DNA of 11,559 bases. Origin: Deltaproteobacteria bacterium. GTDB lineage: Bacteria; Desulfobacterota_B; Binatia; UBA9968. Within the stretch, counting starts at the first letter, position 1. Every line of letters starts with the position of its first letter. Position numbers and translations under genes: made by a program. Shown piece after piece: positions 8,112 to 11,559 of this stretch. The notes beneath the pieces are model-generated. The model saw nothing but the letters and a program-made list of their open reading frames with translations, made no database searches and was not told the origin of the DNA. The stretch covers positions 1 to 11,559 of the forward strand of contig JACPSF010000442.1 of NCBI GenBank assembly GCA_016193385.1, read 5' to 3'.

Positions 8112-8935
8112 GGTCGTTCTACCGGCGGGGCCCCTCCACCCTGCTGAGCGTCTCTGTTATCGTCAGCGCTGCTATCTTAGCGGGAAATTTAAGCTGCGCG
8201 CCGATCCTGCCCCGGACCACCATGATCTCCGAGAGTGCCGGGTCGAGCCGTCGAGACCCGGCTGAACTTTTTCGCAACCTTGCGGAGAGGGCCGATCAGT
8301 TCCGCTCCCTTCGCTCGTTGGCCAAGGTCAACTATTCGGGCTGGAATGGCAGGGCGAATTTCCAAGAGGCGGTGCTCGTACAACGCCCGGATCGGCTGCG
8401 GCTGGAGACGCTTTCTAACCTAGGCGCGGTCCTGATTGTGACCGCGTCTGATGATGAGGTAGTAGGATTCCATCCTCAGGAGGGTCTTTTCTATCGCGGT
8501 CGGAGCTCGAAGGAGAACCTATTGCGCTATACCCAGATACCTCTGGAGCTCGAAGAGATTACCTCGCTGCTCTTGGGACAGCCCCCGGTGGATCGGAAGG
8601 GAAGCTGGACGGCTAAGGGAAATATCCTGATCTGGGAGCGGGGCGAAGGGAAAAGCGACGCGGTATTGTTCGATCCGGCCGGTGATGTCCCGGCGCGATG
8701 GGAGCGTCTCGGCGCCGAAAAAGAGATTGAGCTGGCTGCCAGTTTCTCGGACTATCTGCCCACGCCCGCGGGTCCTTTTCCTTTGGCGATCAGCCTGGAG
8801 GCCCCGGCCCAACAACTCCGGTTGCAGATTCACTACCAGGAGCCGGAGCTTAACGTTTCGCTGCCGCATGCCTTTTTCGTTCAAGAGAAGCCCGACCACG
8901 TGCGCGAGGTTCCCCTGGATTCTCAGGGAGGTTGA
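8108..8935 (+). CDS. LolB/DUF4292-like lipoprotein
   Basis: Probable periplasm-facing lipoprotein of 275 residues. The start is TTG at 8108, overlapping the TPR stop by 4 nt and preceded by GGAG at a spacing of 8-9 nt; it gives an N-terminus with an Arg cluster, a hydrophobic core and Cys30. The lipobox NLSC is unorthodox, with Asn instead of Leu at -3. The remainder has the pattern of the LolA/LolB beta half-barrel and DUF4292 families: an amphipathic helix (ELFRNLAERADQFRSLRSLA), the strand AKVNYSGWNGRANFQEAVLV, then RPDRLRLETLSNLGAVLIVTAS and an EGLFYRG strand. LolB accepts lipoproteins at the outer membrane; DUF4292 members have no assigned function. The TPR-lipoprotein neighbour supports an envelope role. 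Family assignment is from fold-like patterns, not a strict motif. Confidence 0.8.
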   Translation: MRSFYRRGPSTLLSVSVIVSAAILAGNLSCAPILPRTTMISESAGSSRRDPAELFRNLAERADQFRSLRSLAKVNYSGWNGRANFQEAVLVQRPDRLRLETLSNLGAVLIVTASDDEVVGFHPQEGLFYRGRSSKENLLRYTQIPLELEEITSLLLGQPPVDRKGSWTAKGNILIWERGEGKSDAVLFDPAGDVPARWERLGAEKEIELAASFSDYLPTPAGPFPLAISLEAPAQQLRLQIHYQEPELNVSLPHAFFVQEKPDHVREVPLDSQGG

Positions 8936-8941
8936 GCGGGC

Positions 8942-10591
8942 GTGAAGGCGCGGTTTTTTCTTTTCTTATTTCTCTCTCTTTACGGCTGCGGTGAGCGCGA
9001 GCGGGCGGAGGCGAGGGAGATCGGTGCTAAGCCCCCTGCGGTTAGCCGGGAGCCGGCCTATGGAGACACCGTTATCGAGGGCTCCATCGGCGATGCGACC
9101 ACTCTGATTCCCATGTTGGCTTCTGACAGCGCCTCGCACAGCATCTCCGGCCTGATCATCAATGGCCTGTTGAAATACGACAAGGACGTAAAGCTGGTCG
9201 GAGACTTGGCGGAATCCTGGGAGGTGGGTCAGGGAGGTTTGCAAATCGTCTTCAAGCTGCGCCGCAATGTCCGCTGGCACGACGGCCATCCGTTTACAGC
9301 CCGCGATGTTCTGTTCGGGTTTCAAACCATTATCAATCCGAATACGCCGACGGCCTACGCCGAAGACTTCCGGCAGGTAAAGAAAGCGGAGGCCCTTGAC
9401 GATTACACCTTCCGCGTGACTTACGAAAAACCGTTCGCGCCGGCCTTGAGTAGTTGGGGCAATTTGGTGGTCTTGCCCAAACACCTCTTGGAGGGAAAGG
9501 ACATAACGAAAAGCGAGCTTGCACGCAGACCGATCGGTACCGGGCCTTACCGGTTCCGCGAATGGATCAGCCGCGACCGGGTCATCCTCGAGGCGAACCC
9601 CGATTATTTCGAAGGGCGCCCGTACATCGATCGCTACGTGGTCCGGGTGATTCCCGATTTAGCCACGATGTTTCTCGAGCTGAAGGCCGGGGGCCTAGAC
9701 CTCATGGGCCTGACCCCGATTCAGTACAAGCGCCAGACCGGAGACTCTTTTTTTCAGAAAAACTTCCGCAAGTACCGCTACCTGGCCAATGCGTACACCT
9801 ACCTCGGATACAACCTCCTGGAGCCTAAATTTCAAGACAAGCGCGTCCGCCAGGCGCTTTCGTATGCCATCGACAAAGAGGAGATCATCAAGGTGGTGCT
9901 GCTGGGGCTGGGCGTGCCGGCCACCGGCCCCTACAAGCCCGGCCTCTGGTTTTATAATCCTAATGTAAAAAAATATCCCTACGACCCCAGCAAGGCGCTC
10001 GCGCTTCTTAAAGAGGCCGGCTGGGAAGATCGCGATGGGGACGGACTCCTCGACAAGAAAGGGCTGCCATTCGAGTTTACCGTGATCACCAACGAGGGAA
10101 ACGCGCTTCGGCACCGCACAGCGGTGATTATCCAAGAGAGGTTGAAAAAGATCGGCATCCGGATGAAAATCCGGGTCATCGAGTGGTCAGCTTTCATCAA
10201 TGAGTTTATCGACAAGAAAAACTTCGAGGCCACCATCCTGGGTTGGACGACTGGCTTTGAGCCCGACCAATATGATATCTGGCACTCCAGTAAGACCGGG
10301 AAGAAAGAATTAAACTTCATTACCTATAAGAATGCCGAAGTCGATGAGCTTCTGGAGGCCGGGCGGCGCATCTTTGATCAGGAAAAGCGCACAGCTATCT
10401 ATCGCCGGTTTCAGGAGATCTTGGCCGAGGAGCAGCCCTATACGTTTTTGTACGTGCCCGAGGCTTTGCCGATCGTGCACGCGCGAATCCATGGCATCGA
10501 GCCCTCTCCGTTGGGGATTAGTTACAACTTTGATCGTTGGTATGTGCCCGAGGGGTTGCGGAAGTATGGTCGGTTGGTGCTCAGCCCGTAA
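8942..10591 (+). CDS. Peptide ABC transporter substrate-binding lipoprotein (SBP_bac_5 family)
   Basis: Extracytoplasmic receptor that captures oligopeptides or similar ligands and delivers them to the DppB-like permease encoded next. Length 549 residues, normal for the OppA/DppA class. The start is GTG at 8942, 6 nt after the previous stop, with GGGAGG about 10 nt upstream. The signal core (FFLFLFLSLYGC) ends in a lipobox with Cys16, so the protein is membrane-anchored. Family signatures: GDLAESWEV, FKLRRNVRWHDGHPFTARDVLF, the ARRPIGTGPYRFREW region, KRVRQALSYAIDKEEI and FEFTVITNEGN. A DRDGDGLLDKKG loop, common in such binding proteins, is present near residue 360. Ligand preference cannot be read from sequence; members bind peptides, nickel complexes, sugars or opines. 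Confidence 0.95.
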   Translation: MKARFFLFLFLSLYGCGERERAEAREIGAKPPAVSREPAYGDTVIEGSIGDATTLIPMLASDSASHSISGLIINGLLKYDKDVKLVGDLAESWEVGQGGLQIVFKLRRNVRWHDGHPFTARDVLFGFQTIINPNTPTAYAEDFRQVKKAEALDDYTFRVTYEKPFAPALSSWGNLVVLPKHLLEGKDITKSELARRPIGTGPYRFREWISRDRVILEANPDYFEGRPYIDRYVVRVIPDLATMFLELKAGGLDLMGLTPIQYKRQTGDSFFQKNFRKYRYLANAYTYLGYNLLEPKFQDKRVRQALSYAIDKEEIIKVVLLGLGVPATGPYKPGLWFYNPNVKKYPYDPSKALALLKEAGWEDRDGDGLLDKKGLPFEFTVITNEGNALRHRTAVIIQERLKKIGIRMKIRVIEWSAFINEFIDKKNFEATILGWTTGFEPDQYDIWHSSKTGKKELNFITYKNAEVDELLEAGRRIFDQEKRTAIYRRFQEILAEEQPYTFLYVPEALPIVHARIHGIEPSPLGISYNFDRWYVPEGLRKYGRLVLSP

Positions 10592-10595
10592 AGAT

Positions 10596-10669
10596 AGCCG
10601 AGAGCTCACAGCCGAGAGCTGGGCACAGCGAGAAGGACTCCTTAGTTCTCAGCCGTAAGCTCTTAGCTG
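10596..10669 (+). repeat. AGCCGAGAGCT repeats forming a stem-loop between binding protein and permease genes
   Basis: Two direct copies of AGCCGAGAGCT begin at 10596 and 10610 (14-bp period). A reverse-complement-like copy, AGCTCTTAGCTG (10658-10669), can pair with 10609-10620 over 12 positions with one mismatch and one G-U. A weaker inverted copy is at 10644-10654. The array fills most of the 88-nt gap between the two genes, which contrasts with the overlapping or 6-nt junctions upstream. It may protect the 3' end of the binding-protein message or reduce read-through to the permease (inference). There is no T-run, so it is not a standard terminator. Confidence 0.6.
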
Positions 10670-10679
10670 ATGGTGCCAC

Positions 10680-11559
10680 ATGGCGAGGTATCTCGTTCGC
10701 AGAACTTTGACGCTGATCCCGCTATTTTTTGGTATCACCCTGATCTCGTTTGCGGTGATCCATTTGGCCCCGGGCAGCCCCATCGACGTCCTCGCCGACT
10801 TGAATCCGAAAATGACCGCCGAGGCCAAGCAGCGGCTGGTCGCCTATTACGGCCTCGACAAGCCTCTCCATGTGCGCTATTGGCAGTGGCTACACCGCTT
10901 TGTGGCGCTCGACTTCGGCGTCTCCTTCTCCGCCGATCGCCGTGCGGTGATGGATAAGATTCGGGAGGCGCTTCCGATTACGATTACGATCAACGTGCTA
11001 TCCCTGCTCCTGATCCTGATGATTGCGGTTCCGATCGGAGCTTACTCCGCTTCCCATCCCTATTCGACCTTCGACAAATTCTTGACGGTCTTTGTGTATG
11101 TCGGCTTCGCTGTGCCGACGTTTTGGCTGGCGCTGCTCGTCCTGATTCTCTTTTCAGTTCAGCTCGAGTGGCTCCCCATCTCCGGGCTGACATCGCTTGA
11201 CTACGCCAAGCTCTCGCTTTCGGGCAAGATTTGGGATCTGACCTCCCATCTGATTCTGCCGGTTTTGCTTTCGGCTTTCAGCGGGCTGGCGGGCCTCTCC
11301 CGCTACATGCGCGGAAGCATGCTCGAGGTCATGCGCCAGGACTACATCACCGCGGCCCGCTCCAAGGGCCTCTCCGAAGCTGAGGTCATCTATAAGCACG
11401 CGCTGCGCAACGCGCTCCTTCCGGTGGTGACGATCCTCGGGCTGTCGGTCCCGGGCCTGATCGGTGGCTCGGTGATCTTTGAGCAGATCTTTGGCATACC
11501 CGGGATGGGCCGGCTCTTTTACACCGGCGTGATGAGCCGGGATTACCCTCTGGTCATGG
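10680..11559 (+). CDS. DppB/OppB-like ABC transporter permease, partial (C-terminus outside window)
   Basis: Inner-membrane permease subunit of a peptide-type ABC importer; 293 residues are seen of about 310-330 expected. It opens with the family N-terminus MARYLVRRTLTLIPLFFGIT and TM1 (about 9-29), then the periplasmic segment IHLAPGSP...YGLDKPLHVRYWQWL, then further TM segments at about 103-121, 135-160, 188-206, and 245-265. The EAA coupling loop DYITAARSKGLSEAEVIYKHALRNALLP (positions 221-248) would contact the ATPase subunits. The conserved FGIPGMGRLFY follows. The ATG at 10680 is the only start giving the standard N-terminus, but no Shine-Dalgarno is evident. A second permease and ATPase genes probably follow beyond the window. 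Confidence 0.95.
   Translation, partial: MARYLVRRTLTLIPLFFGITLISFAVIHLAPGSPIDVLADLNPKMTAEAKQRLVAYYGLDKPLHVRYWQWLHRFVALDFGVSFSADRRAVMDKIREALPITITINVLSLLLILMIAVPIGAYSASHPYSTFDKFLTVFVYVGFAVPTFWLALLVLILFSVQLEWLPISGLTSLDYAKLSLSGKIWDLTSHLILPVLLSAFSGLAGLSRYMRGSMLEVMRQDYITAARSKGLSEAEVIYKHALRNALLPVVTILGLSVPGLIGGSVIFEQIFGIPGMGRLFYTGVMSRDYPLVM

Overview
The window reads as chromosomal DNA of a GC-rich, diderm (Gram-negative) bacterium. The signs are three lipoprotein-type precursors in a row, an NtrC-type sigma-54 activator, a consensus -24/-12 promoter, and a bacterial NAD-dependent DNA ligase. The mix of genes resembles Desulfobacterota, NC10/Methylomirabilota or Rokubacteria-like lineages. That placement is an impression from gene content, not a phylogenetic result.

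Layout. (1) 1-2608, minus strand: a two-component operon. A membrane histidine kinase is followed, with a 4-nt overlap, by an NtrC-family response regulator that runs off the left edge. (2) 2609-3269: a 514-bp divergent intergenic region and a tiny plus-strand gene. The region holds an exact match to the sigma-54 promoter consensus (2915-2930), a 16-bp perfect dyad (2719-2734) over a possible kinase promoter, and a leader of about 180 nt. The gene (3123-3269) encodes a 48-residue exported, proline/glutamate-rich protein. (3) 3270-4232: a hairpin between convergent genes, an acylphosphatase (minus), a divergent region with TTGAAC repeats and a possible attenuator-like hairpin, and a small RRM RNA-binding protein (plus). 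(4) 4245-6275, minus: full-length ligA. (5) 6366-11559, plus: a probable operon of a TPR lipoprotein, a LolB/DUF4292-like lipoprotein, a peptide-type ABC substrate-binding lipoprotein and a DppB-like permease cut by the right edge.

How the parts may work together. The kinase and sigma-54 activator sit divergently from a sigma-54 promoter that drives a very small exported protein. This is the same architecture as the E. coli zraP / zraSR locus, but the exported protein does not look like ZraP: it has no Cys and only one His, lying within the predicted signal. The simplest reading is that the kinase senses an envelope signal and the regulator switches on the small protein through sigma-54. This is the most interesting system in the window. 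The right-hand operon joins two envelope lipoproteins of unclear function to the first components of an oligopeptide/dipeptide importer. The remaining genes (acylphosphatase, RRM protein, ligA) look like ordinary single-gene units. No tRNA, rRNA, CRISPR array, insertion sequence or phage gene was recognised.
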